Shown: positions 1 through 6,998 of the stretch, one piece after another
Layout of the letters: every line of letters starts with the position of its first letter
Position numbering within the stretch: the first letter of the stretch is position 1
NCBI RefSeq assembly: GCF_026242195.1
Contig: NZ_RKLV01000007.1
Location: forward strand, 72,993 to 106,519
Direction: 5' to 3'
Length of the DNA: 33,527 nucleotides
From: Halorutilus salinus
GTDB taxonomy: Archaea > Halobacteriota > Halobacteria > Halobacteriales > Halorutilaceae
Made by a program: the position numbers and the translations under genes
The notes under the pieces: generated by a model
The model's database searches: none
What the model saw: only the letters and a program-made list of their open reading frames with translations
Told to the model about the DNA's origin: nothing

Positions 1-14
1 GATTAGGAGAGCGG

Positions 15-35
15 GAGGCATGCGAAACATGCCTC
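15..35. repeat. Perfect inverted repeat, possible 3' hairpin of the grx transcript
   Basis: An 8-bp stem (GAGGCATG / CATGCCTC) encloses a 5-nt loop, six bases past the stop codon of the minus-strand glutaredoxin gene. A stem there could end or protect the 3' end of that transcript. No T-rich tract follows on the minus strand, so it is not a classic intrinsic terminator. The few bases before it hold nothing I recognise. Confidence 0.4.
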
Positions 36-40
36 TGTCG

Positions 41-283
41 CTACGCGTACGTCTCCTCCAGATACTCTACGATGTCATCGCTTTCGGGCATTCCGTCGAC
101 GCCGTGTTCCTCATCTACGAGCACGGGCACGCCAGTCTGACCGCTTACCTCTTCGACCTCGTCGCGTTTGGAGTGGCTCGACGGTACCTTGACCGACTCG
201 TAGTCGAGTCCGACTTCGTCGAGCTTCCGGCGCACCTTCGCACAGTACGGACAGCCGTCGAGTTCGTACAGTTTGACCGTCAC
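41..283 (-). CDS. Glutaredoxin-like thiol-disulfide oxidoreductase
   Basis: This 80-residue protein has a single thioredoxin/glutaredoxin fold. It carries the dithiol active site CPYC at residues 11-14, directly after the first beta strand, and the cis-proline motif TGVPVL near residue 50. The length is typical of a minimal glutaredoxin. It probably reduces protein disulfides or mixed disulfides in the cytoplasm; haloarchaea use gamma-glutamylcysteine rather than glutathione, so the physiological electron donor is uncertain. The start is a GTG. The gene begins about 31 bases after the RNase R stop on the same strand, so the two are probably co-transcribed. No membrane segment or signal peptide is visible. 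Confidence 0.88.
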   Translation of the reverse strand: MTVKLYELDGCPYCAKVRRKLDEVGLDYESVKVPSSHSKRDEVEEVSGQTGVPVLVDEEHGVDGMPESDDIVEYLEETYA

Positions 284-314
284 GGTTTCTGTACGTACGC
301 CGCGCGTATCAGTC

Positions 315-1583
315 TTACCCGAGCTTGTAGTCCTCGACCTCGTGCGGGTCGTATCCGAGCTCTTCGAGGAACTTCTTGAAGTCGCGTTCGGCGCTCTCCG
401 CGTCCATCTGCCTGTCGCTCGCGTGGTCTGCGAGCGCCTGAAGGTCGTCGGGGACGTCGTTCTCGTGGACTATACGGTGGTTGACGAGGTCAGCGATACG
501 ACGTATTGGAGACGTGAAATGCCCGTAGATATCGAAGTTGAGCGCGTAATGTCCGCCGAACGGGTCCGACATGTACTTGGCGCGCGGCATGACATGAAGG
601 ACGGCACGCTGTATCTTCCGCAGGTCGGTCTCGCTCGCGTCCTCGATAGCGTTGTTGACCGCGTGCCGGGGCTTGTCCCAGTTCTCCGCGGATATCGAAA
701 CGCCGCCTATATTCTGTATCTCCTCCAGCGCCTCGCTCCACTGTTCGGGTGTCGGCTGTGGATGGACGCGATACATTGCCTCGACGCCGCGGTTCCACAT
801 TAGCTCCTGTGTAACAGCCTTGTTCGCCTTTAGCATACACTCCTCGACGATCGTATGCGCTCGGTCGCGCGCGGGATTGAGTACGAGCGATCCGTCCTCC
901 TTACGTGTCTCGTGTAGACCCTCGGCGAGTTCGTACGCCGAGCGCAGGCTTTCGGCGACGGCGTCGGTAACATCGGAACCGTCGCCGTCGAGAACCGTCT
1001 CGGCTTCGGTGTATGTCAGACGGCGGTCGCTCTCTATGACGCTCTTGTAGATATCGATGTTCTCGAACGAGTAGCTCTCGTTGATCAGCATCTCGACCGT
1101 ATGGGCGAAACGTTCCTCGTCGGGCACCAGAGAACAGACGGTCTCGGCGAGGTCGGGGGGAAGCATATGAACCGTATGCCCCGGAAAGTAGACGGTCGAG
1201 GCGCGCCGTTTCGCCTCGTCGTAAAGCTCCGTGTCGGGTGTGACGTAATGCGAAACGTCGGCGATATGCACCCAGAGCCGCCAGCCGTCTTCGGTTTCGT
1301 TTATCGTAATAGCGTCGTCGAAGTCCTGTGCGCGTTTGGGGTCGCAGGTGAACGTCGTGAGCGCGCGCAGGTCAACGCGGTCGTCACCGCCCTCTGCGAT
1401 CTCGTCACGGAAGCCGTCGGTGATACGTTCGACCTCGGCGCGCGCCTCCTTTGGGAACGCCTTGGGTATGTCGTACTCCTCCTTGATCTCGTCCAACTCC
1501 GCCTCCATCCTCTCGCGTTCCTCGTCGTCTATCTTGTCTTCTTTCTCTTCGGTTTCCGCATCCGTCTTGGCTTCTTCGCTCAT
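315..1583 (-). CDS. rnr: RNase R-like 3'-5' exoribonuclease (RNB domain only)
   Basis: The 422-residue protein is an RNase II/R family exonuclease that degrades RNA from the 3' end. The RNB catalytic signature is at residues 80-90 (CDPKRAQDFDD), with Asp81, Asp87, Asp89 and Asp90 spaced like the metal-binding aspartates of bacterial RNase II. The later motif HFTSPIRRIADL is also present. The cold-shock and S1 RNA-binding domains of bacterial RNase R are missing; a bare RNB form is known in haloarchaea. I chose the ATG at 1583 because the reading frame upstream of it is low-complexity, overlaps panE and shows no homology. A TATA-like box lies 26 bases upstream. The first 35 residues are very acidic and charged. 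Confidence 0.92.
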   Translation of the reverse strand: MSEEAKTDAETEEKEDKIDDEERERMEAELDEIKEEYDIPKAFPKEARAEVERITDGFRDEIAEGGDDRVDLRALTTFTCDPKRAQDFDDAITINETEDGWRLWVHIADVSHYVTPDTELYDEAKRRASTVYFPGHTVHMLPPDLAETVCSLVPDEERFAHTVEMLINESYSFENIDIYKSVIESDRRLTYTEAETVLDGDGSDVTDAVAESLRSAYELAEGLHETRKEDGSLVLNPARDRAHTIVEECMLKANKAVTQELMWNRGVEAMYRVHPQPTPEQWSEALEEIQNIGGVSISAENWDKPRHAVNNAIEDASETDLRKIQRAVLHVMPRAKYMSDPFGGHYALNFDIYGHFTSPIRRIADLVNHRIVHENDVPDDLQALADHASDRQMDAESAERDFKKFLEELGYDPHEVEDYKLG

Positions 1584-1604
1584 TACGTAACCGTCGGATG
1601 AGAG

Positions 1605-1612
1605 CGTAAAAG
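1605..1612 (-). promoter_or_regulatory. TATA-like box of rnr
   Basis: The minus strand reads CTTTTAC here, centred about 26 bases before the rnr ATG, which fits a leaderless transcript. The same AT-rich spot lies about 33 bases before the divergent panE start and might serve both genes. Confidence 0.5.
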
Positions 1613-1641
1613 GGTTTGCGGAGGCGAACGTCCGTGTTACG

Positions 1642-2521
1642 ATGCGCGTACAGGTATTCGGCGCGGGAAGCCTCGGAAGCCTCATAGGCGCTCTGCTCGC
1701 CGACGCGGGTGTCGATGTACATCTCGTCGGACGCCCGCGCGTAGTCGACCTTTTCGACGACGGCTTGACCGTTGAGGGCAGAGAGCCCTTCGTCGCGCGC
1801 CCGTCTTTTTTCGACACAGCCGCGTTCAGCCGACGTGACGCTCGTGACCGTCAAGAGCTACGACACGCGTACCGCCGCGGAGACCCTCGCGCCCGTGACC
1901 CGCGAGGGCGATACAGTCGTCTCCCTACAGAACGGTATGGGGAACGAGGAGGTGCTCGACGGCGCTCTCGACGCGACCGTACTCGGAGGAACCGCGACGT
2001 ACGGCGCAAACCTCCGCGTCGACGAAGGCGTCGTTGTGTACGCGGGCGAGGGACATGTCGTGGTAGGCGACTACGGCGGCGGTTGGTCACACGAGGCGGA
2101 ACGCGTCGCGGGTGCGCTCGGTGGGGTTTCCTCGGAGGCGACGGACGATATGGACGTACGTCTCTGGGAGAAGCTCGCCGTCAACGCCGGGGTAAACCCC
2201 GTGACTGCGCTCACCGACGCGCGTAACGGCGAGGCTGTGGAGGGCGCGGGCGACGTTATACGAAAAACGGCGCGCGAGGTTGAGGAGGTCGCGGCTGAGC
2301 ACGGTGTGGAGGTCGAAGAAGCGCCGCGACGCGCCGTAGAGACTGCGAGGGCGACGGAGGGGAACGTTTCGAGCATGTTACAGGACGTGCGCGAAGGACG
2401 GCGTACGGAGATAGACGCGTTGAACGGCTACGTCGTCGAATCCGCCGAGGGTACCGAGGCTTCCGTACCGGCGAACAGGCTGTTGGCGAGACTCGTACGT
2501 GCGGTAGACAGAACGAAATAG
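1642..2521 (+). pseudogene. panE: 2-dehydropantoate 2-reductase, split by a frameshift
   Basis: This is a ketopantoate reductase (ApbA/PanE family), which makes pantoate with NAD(P)H for coenzyme A synthesis. The N-terminal part, from ATG 1642, carries the nucleotide-binding motif GAGSLGS and reads sensibly in frame 1 until about 1830 (ending FDTAAFS). The rest of the protein continues in frame 2 from about 1835 (ADVTLVTVKSYDT) to the TAG at 2519-2521. That part includes the C-terminal helical domain with EKLAVNAGVNPVTAL. A single-base change between about 1800 and 1840 would restore one protein of about 290 residues, the normal family length. A run of six T at 1806-1811 is the likeliest site of a base loss or gain. 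It could be a sequencing error or a true mutation. Both halves are otherwise well conserved, so inactivation, if real, is recent. Confidence 0.82.
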
Positions 2522-2526
2522 TTTTT
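2522..2526 (+). terminator. T-tract terminator after panE
   Basis: Five T directly follow the panE TAG stop, and a further AT base pair follows. Archaeal RNA polymerase often terminates at such U-tracts without a hairpin. It sits between panE and the antiporter promoter. Confidence 0.4.
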
Positions 2527-2560
2527 ATCGTCGTGAAACAGTCTTAGGACGGTGAGTAGT

Positions 2561-2568
2561 CTTAAAAA
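2561..2568 (+). promoter_or_regulatory. TATA-like box of the Mrp antiporter operon
   Basis: CTTAAAAA is centred about 27 bases before the GTG start at 2593. This predicts a transcript starting at or within a few bases of the start codon. No Shine-Dalgarno site precedes the GTG, unlike the genes inside the operon. Confidence 0.6.
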
Positions 2569-2592
2569 TGCTTTCTTTCTGGGGGGTTCGGC

Positions 2593-3591
2593 GTGCCCGA
2601 TTCTGAGAAGGCTTCGGCAGTCCTCGTACCGGTGTCGGACACCCCTACAGCGGACGAGACGGTTAGGTACGCCGTCGACTCCGCCGACAACAACGAGATA
2701 CATTTCGTCTTCGTCGTCTCCAAGCCGCGAGGGCGGAGGGAGGGCGACGCCGAGGAGGTGCTCGAAAAGGCTCGCGTCTGGGCTGACGAGGTCGGTACGG
2801 ACGCGTCGGTGCGTTTCGAGGTTCTGGAGCCTGAGACATACCTGTTCGGACCCGGTGACTACGCCGAGATCTTCGCCGAGTACGCGTCGGAGAACGGTAT
2901 CGAACGCGTCGTCCTAGACCCCAACTACAGGGTTAGCGCCACGTCGCCCGCACTCCAGCCCCTTAGCGATGAGATAAGGAGCTACGACACACTTTCCGTC
3001 GAAACAGCCCCTATCGAACGTCCCGCTCGCCGTCCGTCGCTTCTGACCCGCGGGGGTGCCTCGCGTTTCACAGCCCTGTTCGTCCTGTCGTACGGATTCT
3101 ACCTCGTACTCGGCTCCTTCTTGACCTTCGACCTCGTGACCGGCGGTGTGACAGCCGCCGTCGTCGCTGTCACGCTCGAACGCGTCTCCTTCGAGGCGTC
3201 CCCGACTGCGCGGCGCGTGCCCGGTCTCGCACTACGTCTCGCCGTCTTCGTACCGTACCTGCTCCGTGAGATAGTCGTAGCCAACTTCCGTATCGCGTAC
3301 GTCGTACTCCATCCCGACCTACCTATCGACCCGTCTGTCGAACGTTTCGAGGCGGCTGTCTGGGGTGGCGCGGCGGTTACGACGCTCGCCAACAGCATAA
3401 CTCTCACGCCCGGTACGCTCACCGTCGAGGCTAACGGACGTACGCTTTACGTCCACGCGCTGACACAGGACGCCCGCGACGGTCTCCGTGAGGGGGCACT
3501 CGAACGCGCCGTCCGTTTCGTCTTCTACGGAAGACGTGCTCTCGACTACCCGAAGCCCAAGGAGAGACAAGAGAGGGAGGGCGACGGATGA
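2593..3591 (+). CDS. mnhE: Mrp antiporter subunit E with N-terminal USP-like domain
   Basis: The 332-residue protein has two parts. Residues 1 to about 145 are soluble and acidic and look like a universal-stress-protein/Rossmann-type domain (beta strand VLVPVSD, later YASENGIERVVLDPN). Residues about 150-332 are the antiporter subunit E, with two to three membrane segments and the family hallmark TLTPGTLTVE followed by LYVHAL. Ordinary bacterial MnhE is about 160 residues, so the N-terminal half is an added domain; similarly long MnhE proteins occur in haloarchaea. It opens the nine-gene Na+/H+ antiporter operon. GTG 2593 is chosen because the TATA box fits a leaderless start there and no in-frame ATG lies upstream. 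It overlaps mnhF by four bases. Confidence 0.9.
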   Translation: MPDSEKASAVLVPVSDTPTADETVRYAVDSADNNEIHFVFVVSKPRGRREGDAEEVLEKARVWADEVGTDASVRFEVLEPETYLFGPGDYAEIFAEYASENGIERVVLDPNYRVSATSPALQPLSDEIRSYDTLSVETAPIERPARRPSLLTRGGASRFTALFVLSYGFYLVLGSFLTFDLVTGGVTAAVVAVTLERVSFEASPTARRVPGLALRLAVFVPYLLREIVVANFRIAYVVLHPDLPIDPSVERFEAAVWGGAAVTTLANSITLTPGTLTVEANGRTLYVHALTQDARDGLREGALERAVRFVFYGRRALDYPKPKERQEREGDG

Positions 3592-3863
3592 TAGGAGTCG
3601 GTTCGACACTGCTCGCCGCCGCGACAGCGGTCGTCGCCCTGGGTGTTGTCGTCCTCTACCGTGTCGTACGTGGACCGACTGTGCAGGACAGGATAATCGC
3701 CGTCAACGTCCTTGGAACGAGTACGGTCGTGGTTATAGGCTTCGTCGCCGCGGCACTCGACAGACCTTTCTTCCTCGATATAGCACTCGTCTACGCACTG
3801 CTCAACTTCCTGCTGTCGATAGCCGCCGCGAAGCTAACCATAGACTGGGGTGAGGTTCTGTGA
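3588..3863 (+). CDS. mnhF: Mrp antiporter subunit F
   Basis: The 91-residue membrane protein has three predicted helices and the MnhF/PhaF signature GPTVQDRIIAVN at about residues 29-40, between helices one and two. It is a small core subunit of the multisubunit Na+/H+ antiporter in the cytoplasmic membrane. The ATG overlaps the mnhE stop (ATGA), with a purine-rich GGAGGG just upstream, so translation is probably coupled. Length is normal for the family. Confidence 0.93.
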   Translation: MIGVGSTLLAAATAVVALGVVVLYRVVRGPTVQDRIIAVNVLGTSTVVVIGFVAAALDRPFFLDIALVYALLNFLLSIAAAKLTIDWGEVL

Positions 3864-4201
3864 CGGCGACCGATGCGGGCGTGATGGTGGAGGTTACCGT
3901 GCTTCTCTTGGCGGCGGGAAGCGTCTTCTTTACGCTCGTCGCCACCGTAGGTCTTCTACGTCTCCCCGACCTGTACACGCGCGCACACGCTTCGAGCAAG
4001 GCGGACACGCTCGGCGCAGGCTTCGGTCTCGCGGCTGTCGCCGTCGCATTCGGTCCGAGCCGTGCGGCTCTGAAGGTCGTCCTCCTTATCGCGTTCATAT
4101 ACTTCACGAACCCGACGGCGGCGCACGCTATCTCGCGCGCGGCGTACGACCAGGGCGTCGAGCCTTGGACGACGGACGACGAAGGGGGCGAGTCGTCTTG
4201 A
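3860..4201 (+). CDS. mnhG: Mrp antiporter subunit G
   Basis: The 113-residue membrane protein shows the subunit G pattern: an N-terminal helix, then VGLLRLPDLYTRAHASSKADTLG at about 29-51, then two more helices and a soluble acidic tail. The RLPDxxTRxHAxxKAxTLG motif is diagnostic for MnhG/PhaG. The GTG start at 3860 overlaps the mnhF stop as GTGA. An in-frame ATG at 3884 is an alternative start that would remove eight residues. It is part of the Mrp membrane complex. Confidence 0.92.
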   Translation: MTATDAGVMVEVTVLLLAAGSVFFTLVATVGLLRLPDLYTRAHASSKADTLGAGFGLAAVAVAFGPSRAALKVVLLIAFIYFTNPTAAHAISRAAYDQGVEPWTTDDEGGESS

Positions 4202-4761
4202 CGGTCGCGCTCGAACTCGCTCTCGTCGTCTTCGTCGTCTCCACCGCCGTCGCGACCGCGGTTCTGCGTGACATAGTCGCCTCCATAGCCGTCTTTGCGG
4301 CGTTTAGCCTCGGTATATCCGTCATCTGGCTCGTTCTACAGGCTCCGGACGTTGCGCTCACCGAGGCGGCGGTCGGTGCGGGTATCATGAGCGTCCTTCT
4401 TCTCGTGACGGTTGCGAAGACGGCGCGCGCCTCCGACGAGGGTGCACTCGTCTCCGTGAACCCACGCGCCCTCGCCGCCGTCGGTCTTCTGCTCCTTGTC
4501 CTCGTCTCGACGGTGCCCGCGCTCCCTGAGGTCGGTAGCGAGGAAGCGCCCGCGCTTCAGAAGACGGTCGACGGTGAACTCACGCCCTACGGCTACTACG
4601 TCGAAGAGGCGTACAACGAGACGGGCGTCGAGAACTCCGTCACCGCCGTCTTGGTCTACTACCGCGGCTTCGACACTTTCGGAGAGGCTACTGTAGTCTT
4701 CTCAGCCGTCGTCGGCGTGCTCGTCGCTCTCGGAGGTAGCAGGAGGTGGGGCGAGGAATGA
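4198..4761 (+). CDS. Mrp antiporter MbhD/MbhE-like subunit (DUF4040)
   Basis: This 187-residue membrane protein matches the MbhD and MbhE modules that form the C-terminal end of bacterial MrpA. The MbhD part (about 1-80) has the motif LQAPDVALTEAAVGAG. After a polar loop, the MbhE part (about 140-180) reads YRGFDTFGEATVVFSA. In archaea these modules are often a separate subunit, as here. I place the start at TTG 4198, which overlaps the mnhG stop as TTGA; no ATG or GTG fits, because the first in-frame ATG lies inside the conserved domain. The Shine-Dalgarno is weak (GGGGGCG). It joins the proton-path core of the antiporter to the small subunits. Confidence 0.85.
   Translation: MTVALELALVVFVVSTAVATAVLRDIVASIAVFAAFSLGISVIWLVLQAPDVALTEAAVGAGIMSVLLLVTVAKTARASDEGALVSVNPRALAAVGLLLLVLVSTVPALPEVGSEEAPALQKTVDGELTPYGYYVEEAYNETGVENSVTAVLVYYRGFDTFGEATVVFSAVVGVLVALGGSRRWGEE
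4742..4748 (+). promoter_or_regulatory. Shine-Dalgarno site that fixes the mnhB start
   Basis: GGAGGTG lies nine bases before ATG 4758. An in-frame GTG at 4746 falls inside this site and is therefore unlikely to be the start. Confidence 0.75.
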
Positions 4762-5180
4762 GACGCACCTACTTCGAGAGTCCCATCGTGATGACGACCG
4801 TACGTCTCGTCGCACCTTTCGCTCTGACGTACGGGGCTTTCGTCACACTACACGGTGCCGAGTCGCCGGGAGGAGGCTTCCAAGGCGGCGTCGTCGTAGC
4901 CGCGACGGTAATCACGGTAGCATTCGCGTTCGGTGTCCGTCCGACGGTCGACTGGGTGGATGAGCGCGTTGTCGTCGGTGTCTTTGCGGGGGGTATGCTC
5001 GCGTTCGGCGCTGTCACTGTCGGAACCGTCCTTCTCGGAGGAGCGGTTCTACAGGTCGATCTCCTCCCCGTCTCAATCAAGTACGGTATCGAAGCCGTCG
5101 AGGTGTTTATCGGTGCGATAGTCGCGGGTGTCGTGACATCGCTGTTCTTCCTTCTTTCCGAAGGAGGTGACGGTGAGTGA
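4758..5180 (+). CDS. mnhB: Mrp antiporter subunit B
   Basis: The 140-residue protein has four predicted membrane helices and the MnhB signature ESPGGGFQGGVVVAA near residues 34-48, with a preceding LTYGAFVTLHG helix. It is a small membrane subunit of the Na+/H+ antiporter. ATG 4758 overlaps the previous stop (ATGA) and has an ideally spaced GGAGGTG site. Length is normal for the family. Confidence 0.92.
   Translation: MRRTYFESPIVMTTVRLVAPFALTYGAFVTLHGAESPGGGFQGGVVVAATVITVAFAFGVRPTVDWVDERVVVGVFAGGMLAFGAVTVGTVLLGGAVLQVDLLPVSIKYGIEAVEVFIGAIVAGVVTSLFFLLSEGGDGE
5163..5170 (+). promoter_or_regulatory. Shine-Dalgarno site of mnhC
   Basis: GGAGGTGA ends six bases before the GTG start at 5177 and lies within the end of mnhB. 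It supports the GTG as the start. Confidence 0.7.
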
Positions 5181-5539
5181 CCGGAATAGGTCTGTTCGCG
5201 GGACATCAGTATCAGATAGCCTTCGTGTTACTCGTCGGTGTTGGACTCTATACTATGATAGACGCAAAAAACCTAGTAAAGAAGGTGATCGGTCTCAACA
5301 TATTTCAGGTAGGCTTGTTCCTGTTCCTCGTCTCGTCGGGGTATCTCGCAGGAGCGGGTCCGGCTATAATCGACGGTGAGGGAAGGTACGTCAACCCCCT
5401 GCCGCACGTCCTGATACTAACCGCCATCGTCGTCGGTGTATCGCTCACGGCGCTCGCTCTCGCGCTTATCATACGTGTTTACGACGAGTACGGAACGCTT
5501 GACGAGGAACACATACAGGAGGTGATGGACGGTGACTGA
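5177..5539 (+). CDS. mnhC: Mrp antiporter subunit C (NuoK-like)
   Basis: The 120-residue protein has three membrane helices and is related to NuoK of complex I. The conserved region around residues 30-47 (AKNLVKKVIGLNIFQVGL) and the following PLPHVLILTAIVVGVS helix are typical of MnhC. It probably forms part of the ion path between the antiporter-like subunits. The GTG start overlaps mnhB (GTGA). The acidic tail after residue 100 is cytoplasmic or exposed. Confidence 0.93.
   Translation: MTGIGLFAGHQYQIAFVLLVGVGLYTMIDAKNLVKKVIGLNIFQVGLFLFLVSSGYLAGAGPAIIDGEGRYVNPLPHVLILTAIVVGVSLTALALALIIRVYDEYGTLDEEHIQEVMDGD
5518..5525 (+). promoter_or_regulatory. Shine-Dalgarno site of mnhD
   Basis: GGAGGTGA ends six bases before the GTG start at 5532. 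It repeats the arrangement seen at mnhC. Confidence 0.7.
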
Positions 5540-6998
5540 CGCCCTGTTAGGCGTCGTGATAGCCCTACCGGTGATCGCCTCCGTCGTACCTCTCGTGGCT
5601 TCCTTTTGGCGCGAGGAGATCGGCTGGTACGTAGCCGTCGTCGCCCTCGTTCTGAACGCCGTTCTTATCGGTTCGGTCGTACGATCCTTCGTTTCGGGGG
5701 GTATTCTCAGCCACGAGGTCGGCGGCGTAGCCGTACCGTACGGTATCGAACTCGCGCTCGACGGTCTTTCGGCACCCGTTCTGGTCGTAATCGCCGTCGT
5801 CTCCGTCGGTACGCTCGCGTACACACGTACAGCGGGTCCGCGGTCGAACTCGTTCTACAGCGGCTACCTTCTACTGACCGCAGGACTCGTTGGCGTCACG
5901 GTGACGGCGGACGTCTTCAACCTGTACGTCTTCATAGAGATAACCGGGCTTGGGGCGTACGCTCTCATAGCCAGCGGTGGCGACGGACGTTCGGCGTACG
6001 CCGCGCTCAAGTACCTTCTCGTCGGAACCGTCGGTGCTTCGCTCTACCTCATCGGTATCGCGTACGCCTTCGTGGCGACGGGAACGCTCAACATGGCGGA
6101 TCTGTCGGCGCGTCTCGCCGACGTTGGCTACGGCGATACGATCGTCTTAGCCTCGTTCGCGTTTATTATCGCGGGTCTCGGCGTCAAGGTGGCGCTGTTT
6201 CCGCTCCATACGTGGCAACCCGACGCGTACTCCGCCTCGCCGTACGGTGTTGCGGGGTACGTCTCCGCGCTCGTCTCTACCGTCGCGGCTTACGCGCTCG
6301 GACGTGTCATCCTTACTGTCTACACGCCGGGGTTCCTCACGGCGAACCCCGTCGTCTCGTCGGGTCTCATCTACTTCGGCGCTCTCAGCATCGTAGCCGG
6401 TAGCGTTCTCGCAGTCCTCCAGACCGACGTACGCCGTCTACTCGCATACTCGTCGGTCTCACAGTTCGGTCTCATCGTCGCAGGTTTCGGTATCGGGAAC
6501 ACGGCGTCGGTCTTCGGGAGCGTCGTACATCTCTTCGGGCACGCAGTCATGAAGGGCGCTCTTTTCCTAACAGCGGGTATAATCGCGTACAGGTTCGGCG
6601 TCACGCGTCTCGACGAGTACGCGGGTGTGGCACGCCGCGTTCCGTACGCGGGCGCGGCTTTCGCCGTCCTCGCCCTGTCGCTCGTCGGCGTCCCCCCCGC
6701 GATCGGATTCGTCGGCAAGTGGTACGTCGCTCTCGGCGCTGTCCGCGCGGGCGAGACGGCTGTCGCGGTCGTCATCTTCGCAAGCACGCTGTTGACGTTG
6801 ATGTACGTCGCACGTCTTCTCGACAGGATGTACTACGGTGAAGCACCCGAAGCTGTCGCAGACGGCGGTGGGGGTACTCGCGTAACGCGCGGTATGGTGG
6901 CGCTCGTCGTACTCGCATCCGTCGCCGTCGTCGCCCTTGGACCCTCAGCATCGGCTGTTCAGGAGACGCTCGCGCTTGGGGAGGTGTTGGGTGGATGA
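5532..6998 (+). CDS. mnhD: Mrp antiporter subunit D (first NuoL/M/N-like subunit)
   Basis: The 488-residue protein has about fourteen membrane helices and belongs to the proton-conducting NADH-quinone oxidoreductase/Mrp family. The channel glutamate of helix 5 is present (Glu136 in VFIEITGLGAY). So is the helix 7 lysine (Lys219 in GVKVALFPLHTWQPDA), with His226 following. At the helix 8 position, where most relatives have TKxGVYAL, this protein reads VSTVAAYAL, so the usual lysine is missing. It overlaps mnhC by eight bases. It should be one of the Na+/H+ translocating subunits. Confidence 0.92.
   Translation: MTDALLGVVIALPVIASVVPLVASFWREEIGWYVAVVALVLNAVLIGSVVRSFVSGGILSHEVGGVAVPYGIELALDGLSAPVLVVIAVVSVGTLAYTRTAGPRSNSFYSGYLLLTAGLVGVTVTADVFNLYVFIEITGLGAYALIASGGDGRSAYAALKYLLVGTVGASLYLIGIAYAFVATGTLNMADLSARLADVGYGDTIVLASFAFIIAGLGVKVALFPLHTWQPDAYSASPYGVAGYVSALVSTVAAYALGRVILTVYTPGFLTANPVVSSGLIYFGALSIVAGSVLAVLQTDVRRLLAYSSVSQFGLIVAGFGIGNTASVFGSVVHLFGHAVMKGALFLTAGIIAYRFGVTRLDEYAGVARRVPYAGAAFAVLALSLVGVPPAIGFVGKWYVALGAVRAGETAVAVVIFASTLLTLMYVARLLDRMYYGEAPEAVADGGGGTRVTRGMVALVVLASVAVVALGPSASAVQETLALGEVLGG

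Noticed and set aside
1584..1817. N-terminal extension of RNase R to 1817
   Set aside because: The extra 78 residues are low-complexity, lie antisense to the panE start and would bypass the promoter; ATG 1583 fits better.
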